A stretch of DNA of 46,680 nucleotides from a virus, in the IMG/VR virus record IMGVR_UViG_3300027706_000003, positions 1 to 46,680 of that record, one strand, 5' to 3'. This document shows positions 24,640-32,337 of the stretch, piece by piece (position 1 is the stretch's first letter; every line of letters starts with the position of its first letter). The notes beneath the pieces were generated by a model that worked only from the letters and a program-made list of their open reading frames with translations, had not been told where the DNA came from and did no database searches. A program made the translations under genes and the position numbers.

Positions 24640-26334
24640 CTAGAACTGGTTCGGGCCGTTCGATCGCTGCGCGAGTGACTGCGCGACCTGCGCCACCGCC
24701 TGCACCACATCCGCCGCCGCGGCCTTCGCGGCAGGAGAGCCCGGCGTGGCGAGCGCCAGCCGGCGGAGCGCAAGCCCTCCCCCGCCGGCCAGCGCCGCCG
24801 CCGTGAAGAAGGCAGGGTTGCTGTGCGCAAGCTGTGAGACCGCAACGGCGGGCCCCGTTAAGCCGCCGGCGGCGGCGGCGCCGCCGAGCACGCCCAGGGT
24901 GAGCGGCTTCAGCGAGCCGGAAGAGAGCGAGTGCACCACCTGCGAAAACACCCCCGGCCGACTCAGCATCATCAGGGAATCGAGCTCCTGCGGGCTAAAC
25001 AGGCCGGCGCTTTCGAGTGCGGGGCGCAGTTTGGCAATGGCGGCGGAGGCTTGCGGATTGCCCATGATGTTGCCGCCCGCGGCGGCGAAGAGGTGCTGCA
25101 TCGCGCCCAGGCGCAGGATGCGATTGAAGTCCGGGGAGACATCCCGCAGTTGCGCCAGCGTGCTGAGGACTTCGGGTTTTGCGTTCGGCGAGAACATGAG
25201 CTCGAACGCGGTGGATGGCGAGAGATTGTTCGAGAACACGGAGCGCAGCACGCGCTGCGGATCGCGGACTTGGGTTTTCCACGCCAACAGCGCCTCGTTG
25301 TACGCTTGACCATCGGGGCCCAGCAAATCGGAAATGAGACCGGTGACCATGCTGCGCGCGCGTCCAACGAGACGGATATTTGCCGGGAGGTTCGGGTTTG
25401 TGATGTTCGCGAACGAGTTGACCGGCGCGTCATAGAGATCGCTGCGAAGCCGGACCACGTCGCGCAAATCGATCGGTTTTTCCTTTTTGAACGCGTCGCG
25501 CAATTTGCTAATCAGCGGAGACCCAACGGGCAGTTGCGAAACCGCATCTTCGATCTGGGCATACCATGGATGATCCGGATCGATACGCCCTTCGCTTGCC
25601 AATCCTTTCTCGAACGCTTCCAAGGTATCGCTGAGCGGCTTTTTGCGTGCCTCGATCGCGGCGACCCCCTCATCGATGATCTGCTGCGCAATGCGCTGTT
25701 TGGAGGAGAGCACCTCCGTGGCCGTCGCCGTTCCCGCCTCTTCGCTTGCCGGGACGGCGCCACCCGCCACCGCTTCTTGTATGGCAGCCCGGCCCGGCGC
25801 GGCGGCCTTGGCCACCAAGCTGCGCCCTGCCGTAAACGTCGTGCCGAGGTCGGCGAGGAAACCGATCGCGTTCGCCCAGCCGTGCGACACGCCCCAATCG
25901 TCGAGCGCTCCCTTAATCACGGGGCCGACGACGGGCGCTGCCGCAAAGGCCGCCCCCGCCGGTCCGCCCACGGCAGCCCCGGCCAAGCCGGCGCCGAGAA
26001 GGCTCCCGAGACTCACCACATCGGCGGTGGCTTGTCCTGGCCCCGGCTCGTTGCCGGTGGCGACGCGCAGCGCCGGATCGACGAACGCTTCGCGGAACCG
26101 CCCAACAATGCCTGTCCGGGGGTCGTCCACCGGCGGCGGCTCCGCGCCGAGGGCCCGCATCACGCGCGCGGCTTCGTCAGGGTTCGACACGGCGAGACGC
26201 TGAAACGTGGGATCGCTTTGCAGCATGCCCACGTCCACCCCGGGCGCCGGCGGTGCCGAGGACGCTTGGGTCGGTCCGGGCGCCGGCGGCGCCCCCGCAC
26301 CAACCACTTCTTGGAGCAGATCGTCGGCCGCCAT
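24640..26334 (-). CDS. Putative ejection (internal virion) protein, gp16-like position
   Basis: 564 residues, last gene of the leftward unit. Pro/Ala-rich N-terminus, a Gly/Ala hydrophobic stretch (SLLGAGLAGAAVGGPAGAA), long helices in the middle (AAIEARKKPLSDTLEAFEKG) and a second Ala/Gly hydrophobic stretch near the end. Long helical Ala/Gly-rich proteins with membrane-like stretches are typical of podovirus ejection proteins. The T7 counterpart is far longer and has a transglycosylase domain, which I do not see here. Confidence 0.5.
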   Translation of the reverse strand: MAADDLLQEVVGAGAPPAPGPTQASSAPPAPGVDVGMLQSDPTFQRLAVSNPDEAARVMRALGAEPPPVDDPRTGIVGRFREAFVDPALRVATGNEPGPGQATADVVSLGSLLGAGLAGAAVGGPAGAAFAAAPVVGPVIKGALDDWGVSHGWANAIGFLADLGTTFTAGRSLVAKAAAPGRAAIQEAVAGGAVPASEEAGTATATEVLSSKQRIAQQIIDEGVAAIEARKKPLSDTLEAFEKGLASEGRIDPDHPWYAQIEDAVSQLPVGSPLISKLRDAFKKEKPIDLRDVVRLRSDLYDAPVNSFANITNPNLPANIRLVGRARSMVTGLISDLLGPDGQAYNEALLAWKTQVRDPQRVLRSVFSNNLSPSTAFELMFSPNAKPEVLSTLAQLRDVSPDFNRILRLGAMQHLFAAAGGNIMGNPQASAAIAKLRPALESAGLFSPQELDSLMMLSRPGVFSQVVHSLSSGSLKPLTLGVLGGAAAAGGLTGPAVAVSQLAHSNPAFFTAAALAGGGGLALRRLALATPGSPAAKAAAADVVQAVAQVAQSLAQRSNGPNQF

Positions 26335-26337
26335 GGG

Positions 26338-28935
26338 TTATAGCCCAGCCTGGCGTGCCGCGCGCAAGCGCTGCACCGCCGCGTCGCGGCTTATCTGCCC
26401 TGCGGTCACCATGCGGTCGAGCTGCTCAGCCAAGCGCCGCAGGGCTGGCGAAACCGGTGGGGCCGCCGCTTGCGGGGCCGCCGCTTGCGGGGCCGAGCTG
26501 AACTCGCCACGCCGAGCGCGATCGAGCAACTGCTGCCCCGCGGGGCTGACAGGAACCTGCGCCTCTGCGGCCCGGAGACGGGACTCGGTTTCGGGCGTAA
26601 GGCCTGGCTCGGTCACGAGCGGCCGTGTGGGATCGTAGGCTTTGATAATACGAGCCATTTGCAGAATACGTTCCACGAACTGCTGCCGCGTGAGCGAACG
26701 CTGCTGAATGCCGTCGAGCAGCCCTTCGAGCGTCTTCGTCATGGCGATCACGCCGCCGCGCACGCTGCCAAAGGATTCCAGCATCGCGAGCTGCACTTTG
26801 AGGTTCTGCGCCAACTGCCGCGCCGTCTCCACACTCGCCGGGTCCGTCAGGTTCGAGGTCACCCGGTCCCACGTTTGCGCCTTCACGCGTGCCAGCTCGC
26901 GCACCTGGCCCTCGTCGGGGAAGGCGTTCACGACATCGGGCGACGTGAGCTCTTTCAGGTTCTCCATGGCCACGTTAAAGGCCCCAATAGCCCGGGGTTC
27001 CACGAGCGAAACCGTTGCCGGTACCCCCGCAGGGCGCTCCGTAAGCTGGACAAAGTTGGCGCGATCCTGCGGCGTCATCGCATTCCACACGTTCTGATCG
27101 ACACCCGCCGGCGCTTTCTCCACCTGCTCGGGCGTCGGCGGTGGAGGAATCATGATGACTTCGCCGCCAGGGCCGGTCGTCTGCGTCCACCCCGGACGCG
27201 CCGCGAACGACTTGAGCACTTCCTTGCTCGGGTTGACGCCCAGGTTGACCGCCCCAGGACCGCCCGCGGCCGCGGCGATCGCTGCCGCCCCTTTCGATTT
27301 CCCAACCTCTGTCCCCGCTTTGCGCTGTTCTGCGAGCTGCGCCTCAAAAGGCAACCGCCCCGTCGCCTCTCCGACCGCGCGCTCCTGCGCAATTGCGCGC
27401 GCAAAGCGAAGCGTCGAGCGGTTGCGCGCATCCGCAATCTCTTCGGCAGCAATGTCCCCCATGGCGAGGTTGTACAGCTCGGATGGAGGCAGCGGACTCT
27501 GCCGAATGGCGAGCACCGCGGCCTGCTTCGCCGCCTGGTCGAACGGCATCCCACTCTGCGTCAACCGCGACACGGTATCCTGCCACAACGACCACGCACC
27601 CAACGCCGCGCGATCCTTAAACGTTGGCGGCACGGTTCGCGCCGTCACGTAGCCTTTCGCGTCCACCTGCAGCCCAAGATCGGGGCGCGCGCGAATGAGT
27701 TGCGCGGCCACCGCAGGGGCAACCGAGCCGTCGGGAAGCTTGGTCCCTGGCGGGACAATGGACACCCCGAGCTGCTGTGCCAGGAGGGCGTTATGGCCTG
27801 TGGGAGACAACGCCGCCGACGTCCCCGGCCCCAAGAACCGATCAACGGCATCGGCAACGGCCGGATTCGTTTCAAGCAGCTGGGGATTCTGCGCCGCCGT
27901 TTGCACAAGAGCCGCCATGCGCGCTTGCTGCATCTGTTGCATCGAGAGAAACAGCGACGGATTCCGCAAGCCGCCGATCGTGATCAGGCTGTCCTCCAGA
28001 AACGCTTTCACGTGCGGCCATACTCCCGCACCGCTCTCAGCTGCCTGAATCCCCGCAGACAGCGGAGGGGCCGTCTCCGTCGGCTGTCCTGGCGTCGGCG
28101 CCTGGGGTGTCTGCGTCTGCGGCGCCGGAACCACGGTCGCACCCCCTTGTGGGTGCGCTTGCACTACTTCTGGGCCTGCTTCGCCGACAATCGCCTGCTC
28201 ACCAGGCGCCAGCGTGCCGCCCGCCTGCATCATGGGCAAACCCGTTGCCGGATCGAAGCTCGTCGGCGCACCGATCGGTGCCGGGGTTGCCCCAGGATTC
28301 CTGCCCTCACCGTAGAGCGCTTGCGCCCGCGACATGTTGAACTGTTCGGAGAGACTGCTCTGAATAAAGTCTTGCAGGGATGCGCGCAAGAACTGCCCGC
28401 GCTCCTCGTCCGTCAAGCCCAAAAACCCCTTCGGTTTCGTGGACTGCGGCAGTCCTGCCGTTACCGAGCCCGTTGAGCCCGTGGAGCCAACTTGGGACGG
28501 GGCAACATCGGGCGGCGTCGCGGCGGCGCTCTGCTTGAAGCCCGTGCCGAGCAAGTTCTGGATGAACCCGCCAATAAATCCTTGAGGATTGCTGAAGCCG
28601 GAGCCTCCGGTGATCGCGGCTTGCGTCGCCGAAGCCGAAGGGCCCGCCGATCCGGCAGCGGTCGCCGGGGCTGCCCCTGCCGCATCGCTGACTGCCGCGC
28701 CGGCCCCTGGCGTTGCGGCCGCCTCAGAGGCTGAGGTCGGGATGGCAAGCGTTTGCCCTTCGATGCCCGTTGCGCCGGCAAGGCCGGTCGTAGAAAGGGC
28801 CGATCCTGCCGCGCCGGTGCCGGCCCCTACCGCACCAGTACCCGCGGCACCGGCCCCCGCAGCCGCACTCGCCTCCGCCGCACTCGTGCTCGCCGCCCCC
28901 GCCGTCCCGCTCGCCCCACCAGCCAGGAATGCCAT
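26338..28935 (-). CDS. Putative ejection (internal virion) protein, gp15-like position
   Basis: 865 residues. About the first 130 are Ala/Gly/Thr low complexity; the rest is mainly helical (VKAFLEDSLITIGGLRNPSL; LQQMQQ-type Gln-rich helices; FNVAMENLKELTSPDVV). Size and place between a 181-residue and a 564-residue helical protein resemble T7 gp15 (747 residues). It would be ejected into the host with the genome. Homology is not shown. Confidence 0.5.
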   Translation of the reverse strand: MAFLAGGASGTAGAASTSAAEASAAAGAGAAGTGAVGAGTGAAGSALSTTGLAGATGIEGQTLAIPTSASEAAATPGAGAAVSDAAGAAPATAAGSAGPSASATQAAITGGSGFSNPQGFIGGFIQNLLGTGFKQSAAATPPDVAPSQVGSTGSTGSVTAGLPQSTKPKGFLGLTDEERGQFLRASLQDFIQSSLSEQFNMSRAQALYGEGRNPGATPAPIGAPTSFDPATGLPMMQAGGTLAPGEQAIVGEAGPEVVQAHPQGGATVVPAPQTQTPQAPTPGQPTETAPPLSAGIQAAESGAGVWPHVKAFLEDSLITIGGLRNPSLFLSMQQMQQARMAALVQTAAQNPQLLETNPAVADAVDRFLGPGTSAALSPTGHNALLAQQLGVSIVPPGTKLPDGSVAPAVAAQLIRARPDLGLQVDAKGYVTARTVPPTFKDRAALGAWSLWQDTVSRLTQSGMPFDQAAKQAAVLAIRQSPLPPSELYNLAMGDIAAEEIADARNRSTLRFARAIAQERAVGEATGRLPFEAQLAEQRKAGTEVGKSKGAAAIAAAAGGPGAVNLGVNPSKEVLKSFAARPGWTQTTGPGGEVIMIPPPPTPEQVEKAPAGVDQNVWNAMTPQDRANFVQLTERPAGVPATVSLVEPRAIGAFNVAMENLKELTSPDVVNAFPDEGQVRELARVKAQTWDRVTSNLTDPASVETARQLAQNLKVQLAMLESFGSVRGGVIAMTKTLEGLLDGIQQRSLTRQQFVERILQMARIIKAYDPTRPLVTEPGLTPETESRLRAAEAQVPVSPAGQQLLDRARRGEFSSAPQAAAPQAAAPPVSPALRRLAEQLDRMVTAGQISRDAAVQRLRAARQAGL

Positions 28936-28938
28936 GCC

Positions 28939-29484
28939 CTACACAATACCGGCGATGCGACCGCCACCGAAAAGGCCACCCTGCAAAATCTGTTGCTGCA
29001 TCGTGGCAGCGTTGAATTCGGCGAGCTGCTGCGCCGACTGCGCCGCCGTGCTGAAGCCACCCATCCCGAGCGATTGCACCTGCGACGCGAACGGCAAAAA
29101 CTGCCCAATGACTTGCTGTGCCATCTGTGTTGGGATAGCCGCGGCCTGTTGGTTCCCGAGCAGGCGCTGGCGCGCCAGGATCGATTGCGCGAATGGGCCG
29201 CCAATATTGCGCTGCCCAAGCTGCTCCGCGGTTTGCTGCAACGCCGCCGCGGTGGCCTGATTCGCGCGCGAGACCGCTTGCTGAATCATCGGAATGTTGG
29301 CCTTCACCCCGCCCGTGCGGAGCGCTTCGAGCAACTGCCCCAACACTTCCTTCCGCACCGGGCGCGTTTGGCGCAGAAACGCCTGTCCATACTGCGCCAG
29401 CAACTGCTGCAACGGCGATGTATCAGCTTGCGGCGCCTTCCCCTCTGCGGCTGGTGCTCCCAAGCGTAGATCTCCTCCCGACAC
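28939..29484 (-). CDS. Putative ejection (internal virion) protein, gp14-like position
   Basis: Up to 181 residues, extremely Gln/Ala-rich and helical (QLLAQYGQAFLRQTRPVRKE, NQATAAALQQTAEQLG), close to T7 gp14 in length (196) and style. The GTG at 29484 is given, but a TTG at 29463 with GGGAGGA nine bases upstream is an equally good start. A Gly-rich hydrophobic end may insert into membranes. Confidence 0.5.
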   Translation of the reverse strand: MSGGDLRLGAPAAEGKAPQADTSPLQQLLAQYGQAFLRQTRPVRKEVLGQLLEALRTGGVKANIPMIQQAVSRANQATAAALQQTAEQLGQRNIGGPFAQSILARQRLLGNQQAAAIPTQMAQQVIGQFLPFASQVQSLGMGGFSTAAQSAQQLAEFNAATMQQQILQGGLFGGGRIAGIV

Positions 29485-29496
29485 TCCCCCGAACGG

Positions 29497-30057
29497 CTAC
29501 GACGAACGCTGACGACGCTGGGCGTGCATGGTATCAAATCGGGCCTGTCCTGCTGCGGACTGAAACGCCGTTCTGGTCATGTACATCAGCCAGCCATCCA
29601 GTCCAGGACCGTACATCCCCGGAATGGTACTCATCATAGTGTATCCAAGCCGCTGCGCCTTCGCCACGACCGCGGACTGGTGCGTCGACAACACCAAAAA
29701 CGGGAAGGCCTGGAACGCGATCGCGTGGCATTGCCGCACAAATTCCACCGCGTCCGGCGCCCCGCGGCAGTCTGGGCGTATCCACAGCCCCCACGAGGCG
29801 CCCGCCATGAACGGGCGCACCCAGAACGTCGCCCACCATTCCCCCTGCTCGTCCACCGCGCAAAACAGCGTGGTCGCGCGGTCGGTAAAGGCTTGGAAAA
29901 ACAGGTGCAGCGGGTACGCGGGGTTGCCGAAGATATTCAGCAACTCTTGCCGCTCCACCAGCGCTAGGTACCAGCGCAGAAGTGGCACATCGGCGTCATC
30001 GCCTGGCTCGTAGACGAGGACGAGGTCGGCATCAGGAACGCGCCTCATGCGACGCAT
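29497..30057 (-). CDS. GNAT-like protein, gp13-like position
   Basis: 186 residues with an acetyltransferase-like flow: strands TTLFCAVDEQGEWWATFWV, a turn WIRPDCRGAPDAVEFVRQ and a strand-helix ending VVAKAQRLGYTMM, as in GNAT folds. T7 gp13, the first ejection-module protein, has a related fold as I recall, and this is the first gene of the four-gene module here. Dispersed repeat copy 5 ends directly at its start; its G-rich strand (GGAAGGGGG next to ATG) supplies the only purine-rich sequence upstream. Confidence 0.55.
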   Translation of the reverse strand: MRRMRRVPDADLVLVYEPGDDADVPLLRWYLALVERQELLNIFGNPAYPLHLFFQAFTDRATTLFCAVDEQGEWWATFWVRPFMAGASWGLWIRPDCRGAPDAVEFVRQCHAIAFQAFPFLVLSTHQSAVVAKAQRLGYTMMSTIPGMYGPGLDGWLMYMTRTAFQSAAGQARFDTMHAQRRQRSS

Positions 30058-30488
30058 CCCCCTTCCAGCCTTCTCCTCATCCGGACGGAGCCGGCCCCGA
30101 AAACACCACGGGCGGCCTGCAAAAGACCGCCCGTGATGCCCCTTCCAGCCTTCTCCTCATCCGGCATGGAGCCGTCCCGAGGTCGAAGACGCCCGTGATG
30201 TAGCACATCCCTCATTCGAGCGCAAGACGACCGTGCGGGACGCTCCATCCGGATGAGGAGGAGAGAGGCTGGAAGGGGGGACCCCCCAACGGTCGGCACG
30301 CGCAGCGGCGGCCGCGGCTCTTCGGAATGCCGCGGGCACGGGACGCAGGTCTGTGGCGCCTGCAACAGCAACTGCTCGAGCTGCTGCGTCCGCTGAAGCA
30401 CCCGCCGCAGAATCACGTTGGTCCCCACGAGGGTAAGCCCAAGAATCACAATCGCCACGTCACGCATCGTCCGGTTTCGCACGCTCAT
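30045..30488 (-). CDS. Small membrane protein extended through three dispersed repeats
   Basis: The open frame gives 147 residues. Only the first ~69 look like a protein: a hydrophobic segment (VAIVILGLTLVGTNVIL) followed by a Gln/Leu-rich helix (QRTQQLEQLLLQAPQ) and a CVPC pair. The remainder is the translation of repeat copies 7, 6 and 5. Either the repeats have extended the gene, or the true product is shortened by the terminator-like hairpin at 30107-30135. The start overlaps the preceding stop. Confidence 0.5.
   Translation of the reverse strand: MSVRNRTMRDVAIVILGLTLVGTNVILRRVLQRTQQLEQLLLQAPQTCVPCPRHSEEPRPPLRVPTVGGSPLPASLLLIRMERPARSSCARMRDVLHHGRLRPRDGSMPDEEKAGRGITGGLLQAARGVFGAGSVRMRRRLEGGCVA
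30058..30100 (+). repeat. Dispersed repeat, copy 5
   Basis: CTTCCAGCC, CTCCTCATCCGGACGGAG, then CCCCGA. It abuts the start codon of the GNAT-like gene on the minus strand. The core palindrome carries one change (CCGGACGG). Confidence 0.8.
30107..30135 (-). terminator. Terminator-like hairpin between repeat copies 5 and 6
   Basis: Perfect nine-base stem CACGGGCGG (30107-30115) / CCGCCCGTG (30127-30135) with an 11-base loop. On the minus strand it is followed by GGTGTTTTCGG, a short T-run. It could attenuate leftward transcription before the ejection genes. Confidence 0.5.
30139..30190 (+). repeat. Dispersed repeat, copy 6
   Basis: CTTCCAGCC, CTCCTCATCCGG, then GCCGTCCCGAGGTCGAAGAC. The core has one inserted base (CCGGCATGG). 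The GTCCCG-containing end faces copy 7 head to head. Confidence 0.8.
30236..30280 (-). repeat. Dispersed repeat, copy 7
   Basis: GGGACGCTCCATCCGGATG followed by AGGAGGAGAGAGGCTGG and AAGGGGGG. It retains the full 14-base palindrome half TCCATCCGGATG. It lies within the 3' half of the 30045-30488 frame. Confidence 0.8.
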
Positions 30489-30793
30489 CGTGTCCTCCCT
30501 TGCTTCGTGGTTTTGGTTTCTCCCGTCACGCCGCCGGTCTCGCGCCTCTTCCGGTCCTCGTAGGGGGCGACCTCCTGGCGGTACAGCTCCTGAACCGTGG
30601 CCGTGAGTGCGCCGAGGACCGAGGCGTAGTCGCTATATCGCCGGAGAGTCGGTGTCGGGAGCCACCCAAGTGCGAGGCGATAAAGGCAGTACGTCAGGTC
30701 CCCCACGCTCCCTGTCATCTGGAACTCCTCGATCAGGGCATTGAGGTACGGATCGTACCGCCGAGCCCGACGCTCGGTCTGGATGTACGGCAT
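30485..30793 (-). CDS. DUF6899-like small phage protein
   Basis: 102 residues. The start MPYIQTERRARRYDPYLNAL and the later GSVGDLTYCLYRLA follow the pattern (MPYI, DP, GDLNY) of a widespread small phage protein I know as DUF6899, of unknown function. Its stop and the next gene's start overlap. A basic tail ends the protein. Confidence 0.65.
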   Translation of the reverse strand: MPYIQTERRARRYDPYLNALIEEFQMTGSVGDLTYCLYRLALGWLPTPTLRRYSDYASVLGALTATVQELYRQEVAPYEDRKRRETGGVTGETKTTKQGRTR

Positions 30794-31134
30794 TACGACG
30801 TCTCCTTCTGCTGAGGTCGGTCGTCGATCAGCGTCCCGTGGGCGCGGGCATCAAGGACGATCAAGCAGCTCGCCATCACGTGCGCGAGCGGGTCGAGACC
30901 GCTCTCGTGGTCCGCGTCCTGTCTCGCGGCGGCGGCGAGGAGGTGGCGAAGCATCGCTGCCAAGTAGACCGAATAGCGGACCGGCGTCGCGCGCCAGTTC
31001 CACGCCCCATACTTCTTCGCCCCGCACTCCATCGCGCGCGCAAGCGGTTCGAGCGCCGGCGAAAGCACGAGGTCCATCGGCACCTTTCGCCCTCGCTTCG
31101 CCGCCGCATCCTTCGGATTCTCACGCGCAGGCAT
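30793..31134 (-). CDS. dATP/dGTP diphosphohydrolase-like protein (DUF5664)
   Basis: 113 residues; start chosen nine bases after GGAGGAG rather than the GTG at 31152. The signature LARAMECGAKKYGAWNWR, then YLAAMLRHLLA and HESGLDPLAHVMASCLIVLD, matches the family named dATP/dGTP diphosphohydrolase N-terminal (PF18909, DUF5664). In some phages such enzymes remove dATP or dGTP to favour a modified purine. No PurZ gene is visible here, so simple dNTP-pool control is the safer reading. Confidence 0.7.
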   Translation of the reverse strand: MPARENPKDAAAKRGRKVPMDLVLSPALEPLARAMECGAKKYGAWNWRATPVRYSVYLAAMLRHLLAAAARQDADHESGLDPLAHVMASCLIVLDARAHGTLIDDRPQQKETS

Positions 31135-31158
31135 GCCTCGATCCTCCTCCACAAGGAT

Positions 31159-31527
31159 TCATGGGCGGACGTAGGTGTGGAACCATGCAAACAGCGTGTC
31201 GAACGAGTGGAACACGGGAATGCCAGCGCGCAGCGCCTCCGCGACCTCGCGATCCGCGCCGGGCGACGCGCCTGGGAGGCGATAGACCGCATCGCACCGC
31301 GCCAGCAGGCGCAAATCATACTGGAGCCAGTATTCGTAGTCTTCTGGCGCCAGCAGTTCGAGCAGAACGTGTTCGTGCGGGACGACCACCGCGCACCCGC
31401 GATCGATAAGCGCTTTGGCAACCGTGAGCGCGTTGCGCACGTTGCCGAGAAACGTTCCGGAGCCGGTGAGCGGTCCGGAGACGTACACCAGCGGCGCCGC
31501 CGTGGCGGTTACTGCGGGAATTGGCAT
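31159..31527 (-). CDS. Nucleoside 2-deoxyribosyltransferase-like protein
   Basis: 122 residues. YVSGPLTGSGTFLGNVRNA at the start, a middle VVVPHEHVLLELL, and the loop SPGADREVAEALRAGIPVF are the pattern of the deoxyribosyltransferase/DUF4406 fold, which moves or cleaves the base of deoxynucleosides. It sits next to the dATP/dGTP hydrolase gene, making a small nucleotide-metabolism pair. Confidence 0.65.
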   Translation of the reverse strand: MPIPAVTATAAPLVYVSGPLTGSGTFLGNVRNALTVAKALIDRGCAVVVPHEHVLLELLAPEDYEYWLQYDLRLLARCDAVYRLPGASPGADREVAEALRAGIPVFHSFDTLFAWFHTYVRP

Positions 31528-31739
31528 GGGGGCGGAACCTCCTCAATAATAGCTTGCAACATCTCCTGCACGAGGTCGTGCAGGGCCCACACTTGGATGA
31601 GCGCGGGCACGATGTCCTGTTCGTTGAAGGCGTCCATCGTCATGCGCAACAGTTGCGCGCTCAGCTCGCTCCAGGACACGCACAGGAGGGCGAAGACGTC
31701 GAGGGGAATCACGATGCGGCTGAGCGCCTTCTCGTTCAT
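31509..31739 (-). CDS. Hypothetical small helical protein
   Basis: 76 residues from the ATG at 31739, whose ATGA overlaps the stop of the small membrane gene upstream. Helical and rather hydrophobic (RIVIPLDVFALLCVSWSELS), with a Pro-rich end. No family recognised. Confidence 0.55.
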   Translation of the reverse strand: MNEKALSRIVIPLDVFALLCVSWSELSAQLLRMTMDAFNEQDIVPALIQVWALHDLVQEMLQAIIEEVPPPCQFPQ

Positions 31740-31876
31740 CGTCGGCCCAACGTTGGCCACGGCGCTGGCGGCGGCTTCCCCGTCCGGACAAGGACCACCC
31801 ACAGCAGCACCACAAGCGCGAGCGCTGCGGCCACGATCTCGAGGCCACCACGCCGCCACCATGCGCCGAACCGCAT
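31736..31876 (-). CDS. Tiny membrane protein
   Basis: 46 residues: short basic N-terminus (MRFGAWWRRGG), one membrane helix (LEIVAAALALVVLLWVVLV) and a Pro-rich tail. Its ATG overlaps the upstream stop (TAATG) and its stop overlaps the downstream ATG (ATGA), which is the main evidence that it is real. Confidence 0.55.
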   Translation of the reverse strand: MRFGAWWRRGGLEIVAAALALVVLLWVVLVRTGKPPPAPWPTLGRR

Positions 31877-32337
31877 TACGCAGGATCTCCACGCAGCGAG
31901 AATACCCCGCGCGATACTTCCAGCGCAAGCCAGCGAACTGCATAGAGAACCGCATAGCTGCGGTGCCCCTTCCGGTGTTGGCGGTGCTGCCGCTCGATTC
32001 GCGTCACGAGTTCCTCCAGCGCCCGCGTGAACCGGAGCCCGGTCTTGCCGTACACCCGGAGCTTGTACTCTACCGCCGGGGGCGCTGGGGGCGGCAACGC
32101 AATCGCGGGAAGGTTCTCCACCCGCGACACGAGCCAGACCGCGAGCTGCATCACCCGCGAGGCCGGAAGGCCAAAGTGTGCGGTAAGGCACCGCAGATCG
32201 CGCCGGAACTGCCGGGCGCGCGCGAGCCCTTGGCAATGAATGGCGACGGTGACTCTTCGCCACCGACGCCCTTCCGCATTGGCCGGTGCGTGAAAGCCTG
32301 GTCGAAACCGCGTTGCGCGAACCACGGCGCTGCTCAT
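31876..32337 (-). CDS. Hypothetical basic protein
   Basis: 153 residues, Arg/His-rich and helical (RQFRRDLRCLTAHFGLPASRVMQ; RALEELVTRIERQHRQHRKG). The middle LPASRVMQLAVWLVSRVENLP might be a small DNA-binding or dimer helix. It is linked by ATGA overlap to the phosphoesterase gene upstream. Function unknown. Confidence 0.55.
   Translation of the reverse strand: MSSAVVRATRFRPGFHAPANAEGRRWRRVTVAIHCQGLARARQFRRDLRCLTAHFGLPASRVMQLAVWLVSRVENLPAIALPPPAPPAVEYKLRVYGKTGLRFTRALEELVTRIERQHRQHRKGHRSYAVLYAVRWLALEVSRGVFSLRGDPA

Noticed and set aside
26470-28476. 668-codon frame opposite the 865-residue ejection protein
   Set aside because: Arg/His/Leu-rich composition typical of the antisense of a GC-rich gene; the minus-strand protein has motifs, spacing and context.
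30793-31134. Full diaminopurine (Z-genome) pathway
   Set aside because: Only the dATP/dGTP hydrolase-like gene is present; no PurZ or DatZ was recognised.
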